A DNA stretch of 18,683 nt from CAYRVF01 sp964427535 (GCA_964427535.1 CAYRVF010000101.1:1-18683), one strand, 5' to 3'. Shown: positions 1 through 9,153, counted from the stretch's first letter. Notes: generated by a model from the sequence alone, not told the origin. A program made the numbers and translations.

Positions 1-3000
1 TGCTCTCCAACGCGCTGAAGTTCACCTTTGAGGGACGCATTACCGTCACTGTACGTGCCTCTGAGTCGCACGAGCACGTCGAGCTGGAGGTGCGCGACAC
101 GGGCACAGGCATCGCGGCAGAGCAGCTGCCGCACCTCTTCGAGCGCTTTTATCGGGTCCAGGGCGTTCGAGCGCGGACACACGAGGGCACAGGCATTGGC
201 CTCGCACTTGTGCAGGAGCTGGTGCGGCTGCATGGCGGCACGATACGCGTATCAAGCGCGCTAGGCACCGGAAGCACGTTCACGGTCGCCATCCCCACGG
301 GAACGGCGCATCTGCCCGCCGATCGCATTGCGCCCGAGACCCCGGCAGACGCGTTACCCCTGAGGGTGGCGAGCCTGCCGGCCGCTCCACTCTTTGTCGA
401 AGAGGCGCTGCGCTGGCTGCCCGATCCAGCGTCACCGGAGCCGCCCGCTCCATCCGAGCGCTCAGGTGATGGCGTCGAGACGATTCTGGCCGCCGACGAC
501 AACGCCGACATGCGCGACTATCTCGCGCGGCTGCTGGGTGTGCGCTGGCGAGTCGAGACTGTGGCAGATGGCACTCAGGCGCTGGCCGCGGCTCGTGCAC
601 AGCTTCCAAACGTCATCGTGGCGGATGTCATGATGCCCGGACTGGACGGCGTCGCGCTGATCGCGGCGCTTCGCGAGACGCCCAAGACACGCGACGTGCC
701 GATCATCCTGCTCTCCGCTCGGGCGGGTGACGAGGCCACAGTGGAGGGCCTCCGGGCGGGAGCTGACGACTATCTCGTCAAGCCGTTCTCCGCCCGTGAG
801 CTGCTGGCGCGCGTACAAACCCACCTCGACCTCGCTCGGATGCGCAGAGAAGCGGCGGAGCGAGCGACCCAGCTCGACGCGATCTTCGACACCATCACCG
901 ACGGTGTCTTTGTGATTGACGCGCATGGAGGCCTGGCTCGCATCAACCCTGCTGGGCGACGGCTCTTTGGTCTGGCGGATGACGACACGGTGCCGGCAAC
1001 TCCAGGGGAACGGGCACAGGTGCTCGATCTGCGTAACGCCCAGGGCAATCACCTCGCGCCGGACCAGCTCCCAACGGTGCGGCTGCTGCGGGGTGAGGTG
1101 CTCGCGGGGGCAACCGCGCAGACACTCGTCTTGCGCGCCCACACCGGCGAGATGCGCACGGTCAGTCTCACCGGGGCTCCGCTGCGCGATCGCCGGAGCG
1201 GACATATCGTTGGCGCGGTTGCCGTGTTCCGCGACATCACCGAGCTCAAGCGCACCCAGGAGGCGCTCTCCAAGCAGGAGCGACTGTTCCGCACCCTCGT
1301 GGAGAACTCGCCCGACATTATCACGCGCTTCGACCGCAATCTGCGTCATCTCTATGCCAGCCCGGCATCCGAGCTGGTGACGGGCATTCCAGCGCTGCGG
1401 CGTCTCGGGAAGACCTACGCCGAGATCGGTCTTCCCGCGGCGGTGTACACACCCTGGGAAGATGCGCTGCGGCGTGTGATCGCCACCGGACAGCCAGAGG
1501 TATTCGAGACAGACTACCGTGTGACCGCCGGACCACCACGTGTCTCGCAGGTCCGCTATATTCCGGAGTTTTCTGCGAACGGCACGGTCGAATCAGTACT
1601 CGGCGTCACGTCCGACATCACCCGCTTGAAACGCATCGAAGCCGAGCTCCGTGCGTCGGAGGAGCGTTTCTCGAAAGCCTTCAACGCCACCCCGATCGCG
1701 ATGGCGATTCTATCGCGCACCTCGCGTTGCATCGTGGACGTCAACGCGGCCGAATGTCAGCTCACCGGGTACAGCCGCGATGAGCTGCTGGGTGCGACGG
1801 TAACCGAGCTAGGACTGATCGATTCCGCCGATCTCGACACCTTGCGTACGCTCTGGCATGCGGAACACCGCGTAAATGAAGTGCCCCTACGAGTGCACAC
1901 GAAATCCGGCGAGATCCGCTCGTGCCTCGGTTCGACGGAAACCATCCAGATCGGCGCGGAGGAATGCCTCATCGTGATCACCCGCGACGTGACTCAGCGC
2001 GAACGTGCGCAGGAGGCGCTGCGCCGTCAGGAGCGGCTCTTCCGTACACTGGTAGAGAACAGTCCAGATATCATCGCGCGCTTCGACCGCGATCTCCGCT
2101 ACCTCTACATTAACCCTGCCATCGAGAAGCTTGGGCCGCTGCCGGCAGAGGCATACATCGGCAAGACGAACGCCGAGCTGGGCTGGCCAGAGCAGGACTA
2201 TGCTCCAGCGCACCACGCCATCAGTGAGGTCTTCGAGACCGGCCAGAGCCGAGCGCTCGAAGAGCAGCAGTCCAATCCCGCTGATGGTGAGCACGCACGC
2301 TTTTTCCGTGCGCAGCTTCTCCCTGAGTTTGCCGAAGACGGCACGGTGGCGTCGGTCCTCTCGGTAACGAACGAGATTACCGACCTGAAACGCGCGGAGA
2401 CGTCGTTACGGGCCGCCACCGCGGCCGCCGAAGCCGCCCAACGCGAAGAGGAACGGCGACGACACGAATCCGAGCGCCGCGAGCAGATCGCGGAGAGCCT
2501 GCGTGAAATCCTCACCATTCTCAACTCAGACCGGCAAATGGCGAAGATTCTGGACTATATCGCGCGGCAAGCAGGGAGGCTGTTGAGCAGCGACGCCGCC
2601 GCCATCTACACCATCGAGACAGATGGGGCGCAGCGGAAGGTCTCGCGGCCACGGACGAGGCCAGCGGACGGCACCATAGCGGGAACCCTTGCGCTCCGGA
2701 CATTCTACGGCCTGCCCCTCCCACATGATTCCTCCGGAGGAAAGCGCGCGCTGGCGGCTGGCGATGCCGCTATTCGCATGGCGATGGTCGCGCAACGCCC
2801 CGTCGCCGTCCTGGCGCCGAGCGACGCTGGTCCGGCGCAATCCCACGCGACAGCCACCGCCAGCAATGGTCACGCGCCAGCGCGCACACCCGGCGACGGA
2901 GGTCTCGCGGGTATACGAGCGGAGTATCTCACCCTGCGCGAAGAGCCGTTGCCCGCTCCGTATCGGGCATTGCTGGCGATCCCCATCATCGCGCAGGGAC

Positions 3001-3803
3001 AGGTCTACGGAGGCTTGCTGCTGCATTACACGGCGCCGCACCGCTTCAGCGCCGACGAGGTGGCGCTGGCGGCGGCATATGGCGACCAGATCGCTCTCGC
3101 AATCGCGAACACTCGCCTGCAAGAGCATATCGAGCAGGCAGCGATCGAGTCCGAGCGTAATCGGCTCGCACGTGAGCTGCACGATACCGTCACTCAGGAG
3201 ATATTTACCGCCAGCGTGCTCGCCGAGGCCATTCCGCGGGTCTGGCCGCTCAACCAGTCTGAGGCTGAAGCGAGTTTGCGGCAACTGCACCGGCTCACAC
3301 GTGGCGCCCTGGCGGCCTTACGCGCCCTGCTGCTGGAGTTGCGTCCGGCGGTACTCGAACAGAAGGCGCTCCCCGATCTGCTGCGACAACTCGGCGAGGC
3401 GATGGCGACGCGCTCCGGCGTGCCCATCACAGTCTCCGTCGCCGACGACTGCCCATCACCGCCGGTGCCCGTCAAGCTGGCCTACTATCGCATCGCACAG
3501 GAGGCGCTGACGAACGCCGCCAAATACGCCCACGCGCAGAGCATCTCGGTGCAACTCCGGCATCTGCGAGACACCGGTGTCATCGCCCTGGAAATTCGTG
3601 ACGACGGACAGGGCTATGACACCCACGCCATACCCGCCGGGCACTTCGGCATCGGCATGATGCGGGAGCGCGCTCGCGCCGTCGGGGCATCACTGCGCAT
3701 TACGAGCCGGCTCGGCCAGGGTACGCAGGTGAGCGTACGGTGGACGGAAAGCGCGCACGCGCGGCACACCAAACAGGCGCGCGTCGCCGCTGGCCATCTC
3801 TGA
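1..3803 (+). CDS. Hybrid histidine kinase with two kinase cores (5' end cut by window)
   Basis: The reading frame is open from the window edge (first full codon at base 3), so the start lies upstream; 1266 residues are visible. In order, counted from base 3: the end of an HATPase domain (N-box LLSNALKFT just at the edge, then DTGTGI and GTGIGLALVQ, residues 1-97); a receiver domain (about 160-272, acidic pair D165/D166, phospho-acceptor D208 in VADVMMPG, S238, K260); four PAS domains (about 288-799); a charged helix (800-834); a GAF domain (837-1037) with a long low-complexity insertion; a NarL-type HisKA_3 dimerisation domain with H1060 in RELHDTVTQE; and a second HATPase (N1171, DDGQG at about 1201, GIGMMRERA). 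It is presumably a cytoplasmic sensor autophosphorylating on histidine. The receiver lies between two kinase modules rather than at the end. PAS 2 and PAS 4 are similar and look duplicated. No partner response regulator with a DNA-binding domain is adjacent. Confidence 0.93.
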   Translation, partial: LSNALKFTFEGRITVTVRASESHEHVELEVRDTGTGIAAEQLPHLFERFYRVQGVRARTHEGTGIGLALVQELVRLHGGTIRVSSALGTGSTFTVAIPTGTAHLPADRIAPETPADALPLRVASLPAAPLFVEEALRWLPDPASPEPPAPSERSGDGVETILAADDNADMRDYLARLLGVRWRVETVADGTQALAAARAQLPNVIVADVMMPGLDGVALIAALRETPKTRDVPIILLSARAGDEATVEGLRAGADDYLVKPFSARELLARVQTHLDLARMRREAAERATQLDAIFDTITDGVFVIDAHGGLARINPAGRRLFGLADDDTVPATPGERAQVLDLRNAQGNHLAPDQLPTVRLLRGEVLAGATAQTLVLRAHTGEMRTVSLTGAPLRDRRSGHIVGAVAVFRDITELKRTQEALSKQERLFRTLVENSPDIITRFDRNLRHLYASPASELVTGIPALRRLGKTYAEIGLPAAVYTPWEDALRRVIATGQPEVFETDYRVTAGPPRVSQVRYIPEFSANGTVESVLGVTSDITRLKRIEAELRASEERFSKAFNATPIAMAILSRTSRCIVDVNAAECQLTGYSRDELLGATVTELGLIDSADLDTLRTLWHAEHRVNEVPLRVHTKSGEIRSCLGSTETIQIGAEECLIVITRDVTQRERAQEALRRQERLFRTLVENSPDIIARFDRDLRYLYINPAIEKLGPLPAEAYIGKTNAELGWPEQDYAPAHHAISEVFETGQSRALEEQQSNPADGEHARFFRAQLLPEFAEDGTVASVLSVTNEITDLKRAETSLRAATAAAEAAQREEERRRHESERREQIAESLREILTILNSDRQMAKILDYIARQAGRLLSSDAAAIYTIETDGAQRKVSRPRTRPADGTIAGTLALRTFYGLPLPHDSSGGKRALAAGDAAIRMAMVAQRPVAVLAPSDAGPAQSHATATASNGHAPARTPGDGGLAGIRAEYLTLREEPLPAPYRALLAIPIIAQGQVYGGLLLHYTAPHRFSADEVALAAAYGDQIALAIANTRLQEHIEQAAIESERNRLARELHDTVTQEIFTASVLAEAIPRVWPLNQSEAEASLRQLHRLTRGALAALRALLLELRPAVLEQKALPDLLRQLGEAMATRSGVPITVSVADDCPSPPVPVKLAYYRIAQEALTNAAKYAHAQSISVQLRHLRDTGVIALEIRDDGQGYDTHAIPAGHFGIGMMRERARAVGASLRITSRLGQGTQVSVRWTESAHARHTKQARVAAGHL

Positions 3804-3812
3804 CGACAACGG

Positions 3813-3846
3813 GGAGCGCCGCACCCGGCGGCGAGGCTGCCGCTCC
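3813..3846 (+). terminator. Possible hairpin terminator after the histidine kinase
   Basis: Ten bases after the kinase stop codon, GGAGCG (3813-3818) can pair with CGCTCC (3841-3846), or CGCCG (3817-3821) with CGGCG (3826-3830) around a 4-nt loop. There is no clear run of T after it, only TCCTCCTTT, so the terminator role is a weak inference from position and pairing. Confidence 0.3.
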
Positions 3847-3998
3847 TCCTTTGGGCGAGCGCAAACCTCTCCCCGCTCTCTCACCTTTCGCACGGCGTTA
3901 GCCGTGTCTGTTGTTCCCTATACTCCAGATATACCTGCCTGTCCCACCGGTCCTTCTCGGTGTGTGGCCGCCTAATGCGGCATCGAGAGGAGGGGGCG

Positions 3999-4235
3999 AT
4001 GTTCTTCTTCCAACCACGACGAGTGGCGCCCGTCCAGTTGTCGGAGCAGTTCACGCCCGCCGAATGTGATCGCATCTCGCGCCTGCACCGGCAATTCCTC
4101 ACCACTCCGGTTTGCTTTAAGCTCGACATCAACTACCGGCGGCTCGAATTCGCCCGCTGGCTCGTCGAGCATGGTCGCCTGAACGAAGGGTATAAGACGC
4201 TGCCGGACCCGCGAGGGGACTCTCCGGGTCAGTGA
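3999..4235 (+). CDS. Small protein of unknown function, 78 aa
   Basis: I do not recognise this protein. The chosen ATG at 3999 has a strong purine-rich ribosome site (GAGAGGAGGGGG, 3985-3996) just upstream; an upstream in-frame ATG at 3960 has none, so the shorter form is preferred. The protein begins with a hydrophobic MFFFQP, then a basic and amphipathic body (RLHRQFLTTP, RRLEFARWLVEHGRL) that looks helical, with a polar tail. It has no signal peptide, transmembrane segment or metal motif. It lies alone between the kinase (195 bp before) and the YihY-family gene (81 bp after), on the same strand. The ribosome site and sensible composition support a real gene, but shortness leaves doubt. Confidence 0.5.
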   Translation: MFFFQPRRVAPVQLSEQFTPAECDRISRLHRQFLTTPVCFKLDINYRRLEFARWLVEHGRLNEGYKTLPDPRGDSPGQ

Positions 4236-4316
4236 GACGACGGTCGCGAGCAATCCACATGAGACATATGCGCCTTCTCCCTCACACATGCGCGCCACGA
4301 GAAAGCTGCTGCGGAG

Positions 4317-5285
4317 ATGAGCGAGGATTCCCCGACTGCTGAGACGCCCGCGACCACGGACAGTCACACACGGCATGCGGTACGCACGCTCGTCGCTCGC
4401 GCACGCGAGAAGCTCGGCCCCTGGCTCGCCTTCTGGACGAAGCTCAACAACGATTGGGTGTTCAACCTCTCTGGATTGCTCGCCTACAACTTCCTCATGT
4501 CGATGTTCCCGATCCTGCTCGTGCTGCTGGCCGTCGTCGGATTCGTGCTCGGAGACCTGGCCCCACAGGTGCTCGCCGACATGCAACACGCTATGGAGCA
4601 ACTGGTGCCGGGCGGCGCCGAAATCTTCGCGGCGGTCACACGCCAACTCACGAACAGCGCCAAGCCGCTGCTCATCATCGGCATCGTGACGGCTGCCTTC
4701 ACCGGCTCGCGCCTCTTTCTCGTCCTGGAGAATTGCTTTGGCATCATCTTTCGCGTGCGCGGGCGTCCGTTCATCCGGCAAAACCTCATGGCCTTTGGCA
4801 TGCTCGTGCTCTATCTCATCCTGGTACCCGTCATCACGCTTGCGTCTGTCGTCCCCACGACGCTACTCAACATCGTCTCGCCGCATATTCGCGACACGAC
4901 GACAGCGTTTCTCACCTACGTGCTAAGCATTGCCGCGTCCGGTCTCACGGCATGCATTCTGATCGGCGGCATCTACGTGGTGGTCCCGAACCGGCCGGTG
5001 CGGCTCGGCGAGATTTGGCCCGGAACCCTGCTGGCAGCGCTCCTCCTCATACTCTACGTGAGCCTGTTTCCAATTTACACGAGTCTCTTTCTGCACCCTG
5101 CCAACTATGGTTCAGTCGCAGGTTTCGCGGTGATCATCCTGCTATTCTTCTACTATCTGGCCTTCATCATCCTGCTCGGCGCCGAGGTCAACTCCTGGAT
5201 GGCGGGCCTACGTCCATTCGCGGGCGATCCGCCGTGGATGTTTCACGAGGCGATGAAGGGCAGGCGTATCAGCAGCCTTGAGTGA
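4317..5285 (+). CDS. YihY/BrkB-family (UPF0761) inner-membrane protein
   Basis: This 322-residue protein has the length and layout of the YihY/virulence-factor BrkB family. A polar N-terminus of about 45 residues is followed by six predicted membrane segments (about 50-80, 117-137, 157-183, 198-224, 235-258 and 266-290) and a short cytoplasmic tail. Family-like stretches are the LLAYNFLMSMFPILL region in TM1, FTGSRLFLVLENCFG after TM2, and YGSVAGF leading into a last helix that ends GAEVNSW. The family was once called ribonuclease BN, a misassignment; its true function is unresolved, with transport or envelope roles proposed. The ATG at 4317 has only a GGAG directly against it, so the exact start is less certain than the identity. 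No operon partner is evident. Confidence 0.9.
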   Translation: MSEDSPTAETPATTDSHTRHAVRTLVARAREKLGPWLAFWTKLNNDWVFNLSGLLAYNFLMSMFPILLVLLAVVGFVLGDLAPQVLADMQHAMEQLVPGGAEIFAAVTRQLTNSAKPLLIIGIVTAAFTGSRLFLVLENCFGIIFRVRGRPFIRQNLMAFGMLVLYLILVPVITLASVVPTTLLNIVSPHIRDTTTAFLTYVLSIAASGLTACILIGGIYVVVPNRPVRLGEIWPGTLLAALLLILYVSLFPIYTSLFLHPANYGSVAGFAVIILLFFYYLAFIILLGAEVNSWMAGLRPFAGDPPWMFHEAMKGRRISSLE

Positions 5286-5386
5286 TGCGCGGCCACTATC
5301 GCCGTGCGCCGTCGCCGCGATCGCTGAGAGTAGTCTTCCACGGATGCCCCGGAGTTCCACTTAATAAGCCGTTGTGTCTCAGCAGA

Positions 5387-8377
5387 TCATCGCCGCTCAG
5401 GAGCATCGATGGCATCGACGACGCCGGTTGGGCTGGCGCTCTCGGCATATAGTCGCTCGCCGAGGTGCCGCAACAGCGCATGCGCCGCTGCCAGCCGTTC
5501 TTGCCCACGCGCCGTGTCGCCACCAGTCACCAGCAGCCGCCCCGAGGCGGCGAGCGCCTTGCCTTCGGCATATGGATAGCCCAGTGATCGAGCGAGCGCC
5601 ACCGCCTCGTCAAGGCCAGCGCTCGCGTCGTGCGTCCGTCCCGCGTATGCCAGCACCATCGCCCGCACGCGGAGCGCGTCCGTCAGCGCGCACTGGAGTC
5701 CCAGCGCCGACGCGCGCATCACACTCGCCGTGACGAGCGCCTCGCTCCGCTGCTGCTCCCCGTTCTCCAGTGTGGCCCAGGCGAGCAGAGCCAGCACCTC
5801 CGTCACATCGGAGGCGCGATACTTCCGGTTGGCGAGCAGCGGTTCCAGCCGCAGATGCGCTTCGTCTGACATGCCGCGCAGCAGCTCACGCTCCGCGAGC
5901 GCGCAGTGAGCGATCAGCACCGGCTGAGCATCGTCTCCATCACAGGCGACGACGAGACTCTGGTGGAGCGTGGCGGCGGCATACGTCTCATGCCCTTGCG
6001 CTAACGCCAGTCTGCCCAGCCAGGCCGCCGCCGTGGCAGCGTGCGACGGAAACTGATGTGGAGCCAGCATCGTGCTCGCCCAGCGAAGATCGGCCTTTGC
6101 CTGCCGCCACGCGCCCGTGTGGAAGCATAGAATTCCGCGCGCCAGTATCATCCGTGCGGCAGTCACGGAATCATCCAACCGCCAGCCGATGTCCAGGCCA
6201 CGCTTGATATCACTGCGGGCCTGCTGAAATTCACCGCGCTGGATGCGGGTCAGAGCAGCACGCTCCAGCGCCAGCGCCTCCGACCATCCATCGCCGGATG
6301 CCTCAGTCAGAGGGATCGCCACGTCCTCCAATACCCGCAGGCCCTCGTCCAGACGGTCGACCATGCTGAGCGCCTTGGCGTGCTCCATCTCCGTACGCGC
6401 CAGCAGGCGAGGGTCATCACTCGCGCGAGCAAGTGTAGCCGCGCGTACGGCGGATTCCAGCGCCTTCCCATACCTACCGGCAGCATTGTAGAGCTGCGAC
6501 AGCGACATATAGAGCGTCGCCGTGCTCGCATCGGGCGATCGTTCCGCGTCTGCCGCCTCGCGCTTCAGTCGCGCGATACCCTGTACGAAATCTCTGCGGG
6601 CGACATGCACGAGCCCGATCTGAGCGGCCACACGCACTTGCCCGTCATGCCAGCCTCGCGCCCGATACTCCGCCAGTGCGCGTTCGAGCGCGTCCATCGC
6701 CTCGTCATACTGGCCCTGAAAACAGAGCATGCTACCAAGATGCTCGCGGGCTTCCGCCGCTCCGCCCATGTCTCCCTGCGTCTCGAGCCGCTGTACCAGC
6801 GAGCGGTAATAGCGCTCCGCGTCGGCGTACGCATGCAGCGCTTCGGCTCTTGCGGCCGTGCGCTCGAGGAAGAGCAGCGTGTTCTCCGCGCCGCCTGCCC
6901 GCTCGTAGTGATTGGCAAGCGCCTCGACTGGCGCGCGCGGACGCTCGTTTTCCAGCCACTCCGCGATCATGCCGTGCAGATGGGCGCGCTCGGCCATGCC
7001 CAGGGTGCGCTCGACCACCTCGCCGATGATGTCATACGCGAAGGCGTACATGTTCTCGCCGCGCGGGACGAGCACACCCGCGGCACAGGCCTCATCGATC
7101 GCACTGAGGATGTCCTGCTCAGAGTAGCCGAGTTGGCGAGCGACGCCGATCAGCAGCTCGCGCGCATCGTCGCCCTCCGCCACCGCCGCGATGCGCACTA
7201 CCGCCCGTGCCGTCTCGGATAACGCGTCCACTCGACGCCGCACGGTCTGCGTCACATCCCACGGGATATCCAGTGCCGAATCCTCTCGCTCCTGAAGGGC
7301 CCGTGACCGCAGCCACTGCGCGTAGCTTTCGAGCACGAACGGCACACCCTCGGCCTTCGCCAGAACCTGCGCGCGCGTCGGGTCATCGACATGGTCCGCT
7401 CCAGCAAGGAGCGTGTCGAACAGCCGAGCCGCATCAGATGGGGTGAGCGGACTCACTTGATGGCGTACCACCAGCCGCTCTTGCGCCAGCTCCCCCAGCA
7501 GCGCGTTGAGTGGATCGCCTGAACGGACTGCGCTATGACAATATGCCCCAACGAACCGCAGTGGCGAGCGCGGAGCCGCATGCACGAGGGAGCTGAGAAG
7601 ATCGAGCGCGTCGGCGCCCGCCCGGTGAAGATTGTCGAGCACCAGCAGCGTTCCCGCCGGACCAGCGATATTGCGGAGAAACCGCTCCACGGCGGAGAAC
7701 ATCAACCGGCGCTCCTGGTCGGCGGGCAGGGACCAGGCTGGCACCGGCACAGACGTGATCTCCAGCAATTCGGGAACCAGGCGGACGAGCCAGGAACATC
7801 CCTCGAGCGCCGTGCGAAGCTGGCTGGGGTCATATCGGCGCACGACACCGGCGAGCGCGTCGACCAGCGGGTCATATGGACTGTGAGCGCCTTGCCTGCG
7901 GCACTCCCCCTCCACCACGGACCAGCCGCCACGTCCCGCGCGGACACATGCCTCACGCAGCAGGCGCGTCTTGCCCATGCCGGGCTCTCCGGCGAAGAGC
8001 AGCAGCGGCGGCTGGCCGTCGCCCTCAAGATGCCGCTCTAGCGCCGCTTCCTCCACAGCGCGACCGAGCAGCGGAAGAGACGCTGCCGCCTGCGCCGTCG
8101 GCGCGACCTGCAGGAAGCTTCCAGTGTGGCGTGCCGATCTTTCTAGCACGCCGCGCTCCGCCGGGGAGAGATCGAGCGCTTCCGCAAGCAGTTCCACTGT
8201 TGCGGGTACAGGCTTCCGGACGGAGCTCTCAAGCTTGCTTACGTGGCCCACGCTGTAGCCCGCGCGCTCCGCCAGTGATTCCTGCGTGAGGCCCGCTGCC
8301 CGCCGGAATCGTTTGAGTGTGGCCCCAAACGAGGTCGAAGGAGAGACGGCAACGGGCACCGATATCTGCGCTTTCAT
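5387..8377 (-). CDS. XRE helix-turn-helix, AAA ATPase and TPR regulator (STAND-like), 996 aa
   Basis: The protein starts with an XRE/Cro-type helix-turn-helix (residues 18-75, including TQESLAERAGYSVGHVSKLE). An AAA/STAND-type ATPase follows, with Walker A GEPGMGKT at 130-137 and a Walker B-like LLVLDN ending near D248. A long C-terminal half (about 480-990) is rich in alanine-lined helical pairs typical of tetratricopeptide repeats. This layout is shared by large signal-integrating transcription regulators related to MalT/AfsR-type STAND proteins: the repeats sense a ligand or partner, the ATPase switches oligomeric state and the HTH binds DNA. The target is unknown. It diverges from the receiver gene at 8674 and has a 9-bp inverted repeat 52-84 bp upstream of its start. 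The ribosome site before the ATG is weak. Sharing an upstream region with a receiver protein suggests, but does not prove, a joint circuit. Confidence 0.88.
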   Translation of the reverse strand: MKAQISVPVAVSPSTSFGATLKRFRRAAGLTQESLAERAGYSVGHVSKLESSVRKPVPATVELLAEALDLSPAERGVLERSARHTGSFLQVAPTAQAAASLPLLGRAVEEAALERHLEGDGQPPLLLFAGEPGMGKTRLLREACVRAGRGGWSVVEGECRRQGAHSPYDPLVDALAGVVRRYDPSQLRTALEGCSWLVRLVPELLEITSVPVPAWSLPADQERRLMFSAVERFLRNIAGPAGTLLVLDNLHRAGADALDLLSSLVHAAPRSPLRFVGAYCHSAVRSGDPLNALLGELAQERLVVRHQVSPLTPSDAARLFDTLLAGADHVDDPTRAQVLAKAEGVPFVLESYAQWLRSRALQEREDSALDIPWDVTQTVRRRVDALSETARAVVRIAAVAEGDDARELLIGVARQLGYSEQDILSAIDEACAAGVLVPRGENMYAFAYDIIGEVVERTLGMAERAHLHGMIAEWLENERPRAPVEALANHYERAGGAENTLLFLERTAARAEALHAYADAERYYRSLVQRLETQGDMGGAAEAREHLGSMLCFQGQYDEAMDALERALAEYRARGWHDGQVRVAAQIGLVHVARRDFVQGIARLKREAADAERSPDASTATLYMSLSQLYNAAGRYGKALESAVRAATLARASDDPRLLARTEMEHAKALSMVDRLDEGLRVLEDVAIPLTEASGDGWSEALALERAALTRIQRGEFQQARSDIKRGLDIGWRLDDSVTAARMILARGILCFHTGAWRQAKADLRWASTMLAPHQFPSHAATAAAWLGRLALAQGHETYAAATLHQSLVVACDGDDAQPVLIAHCALAERELLRGMSDEAHLRLEPLLANRKYRASDVTEVLALLAWATLENGEQQRSEALVTASVMRASALGLQCALTDALRVRAMVLAYAGRTHDASAGLDEAVALARSLGYPYAEGKALAASGRLLVTGGDTARGQERLAAAHALLRHLGERLYAESASPTGVVDAIDAPERR

Positions 8378-8428
8378 GGTGACTGCGCTCGCTGTCCACT
8401 AGTTCTGCCTGACTGCATCTCGCATGGC

Positions 8429-8461
8429 CACAAGCCGGGCCATCCCTGTCCACGGCTTGTG
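8429..8461. promoter_or_regulatory. 9-bp inverted repeat, possible operator in divergent intergenic region
   Basis: CACAAGCCG at 8429-8437 is the exact reverse complement of CGGCTTGTG at 8453-8461, with a 15-nt spacer. It lies between divergent genes, 52-84 bp upstream of the XRE-AAA-TPR start. Half-site centres are 24 bp apart, which would suit a dimer binding on one DNA face. It could also form a hairpin in the leader transcript of the minus-strand gene. The rest of the 296-bp spacer (8378-8673) shows no ORF or clear promoter; a TTGCAC at 8580 with TAGAAC 17 nt later is only a weak plus-strand candidate. Confidence 0.45.
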
Positions 8462-8659
8462 CCGGTCCGCACGGCGCATGCCTGAAACGGTGCAGTGTTG
8501 TCCTAAGCCCTCGTCGCTAGCTCAACGGCCAGTCTCGCGGCTACTTCTGGGGACAGGTGAGGGATAGTTGTCGCTGGTGTTGCACGCACTGCCAGGGCAC
8601 ACTAGAACACGAAGACACATGAGCAGTATGGCCTATTCCGTTCTCTATCTAATGAAATC

Positions 8660-8665
8660 GAGGAG
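8660..8665 (+). promoter_or_regulatory. Ribosome binding site fixing a GTG start
   Basis: GAGGAG at 8660-8665 lies 8 nt before the GTG at 8674. The receiver domain's conserved first beta strand (VLIVDDD) begins three residues after this GTG, so no later start would leave a complete domain. Confidence 0.7.
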
Positions 8666-8673
8666 TATTTCAC

Positions 8674-9123
8674 GTGCGGCACGTACTGATCGTCGATGAT
8701 GATGCGGATATTCGAAACCTGCTTCGTCTGTCACTGGAATGGGACGGGTACAGCGTGGAGACCGCCAGCGACGGCGTGTCGGCACTGGACATATTGCTGC
8801 GTGCGGATGAGCCGTGGCTCGTGCTGCTGGACATCAACATGCCACGCATGAGCGGCCTTGAGGTGTGCGAGCGCCTCGCGGCGATCAGCGGGTTGGCCTC
8901 GCGTCACGTCGTCGTCCTGATGACGGCGGGAATCTTGCCCGATGGCGACACGCCTTCGCCCGTCCGGGCGCTGCTTTCCAAGCCATTCGATCTGGACACA
9001 CTCACCGATGTCCTCGCCGAAGTGGCCGACGCGGCGTCTGAGCCAGGCGACGAGCTTGACTCTAGCATGCCGCCGTCTAGCAGCGAGCGGCACTTTACCG
9101 GACTGCCCGGGCGCGCCGCCTGA
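8674..9123 (+). CDS. Single-domain response regulator (CheY-like receiver), 149 aa
   Basis: The start is GTG with a good ribosome site. Residues 1-120 are a complete receiver domain: acidic residues D8-D10 after the first beta strand, phospho-acceptor D53 in LLDINMPRMSG, switch threonine T84 in VVLMTAG, and lysine K103 in LLSKPFD. The domain should therefore be phosphorylatable. The remaining 30 residues are polar and probably disordered, with no DNA-binding or enzymatic output domain, so it must act through protein contacts or as a phosphate relay. It is transcribed away from the XRE-AAA-TPR regulator and ends at a strong hairpin facing the LarA gene. The kinase is unknown; the giant hybrid kinase at the left edge of the window is one candidate but is not adjacent. 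Confidence 0.92.
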   Translation: MRHVLIVDDDADIRNLLRLSLEWDGYSVETASDGVSALDILLRADEPWLVLLDINMPRMSGLEVCERLAAISGLASRHVVVLMTAGILPDGDTPSPVRALLSKPFDLDTLTDVLAEVADAASEPGDELDSSMPPSSSERHFTGLPGRAA

Positions 9124-9153
9124 GAATCGTCCAGAGCCAGCCGTCTACTGAGA

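Noticed and set aside
3919..3924. TATACT as a -10 box for the small ORF at 3999
   Set aside because: No -35-like sequence lies 16-18 nt upstream, so a single hexamer match is not enough to call a promoter.
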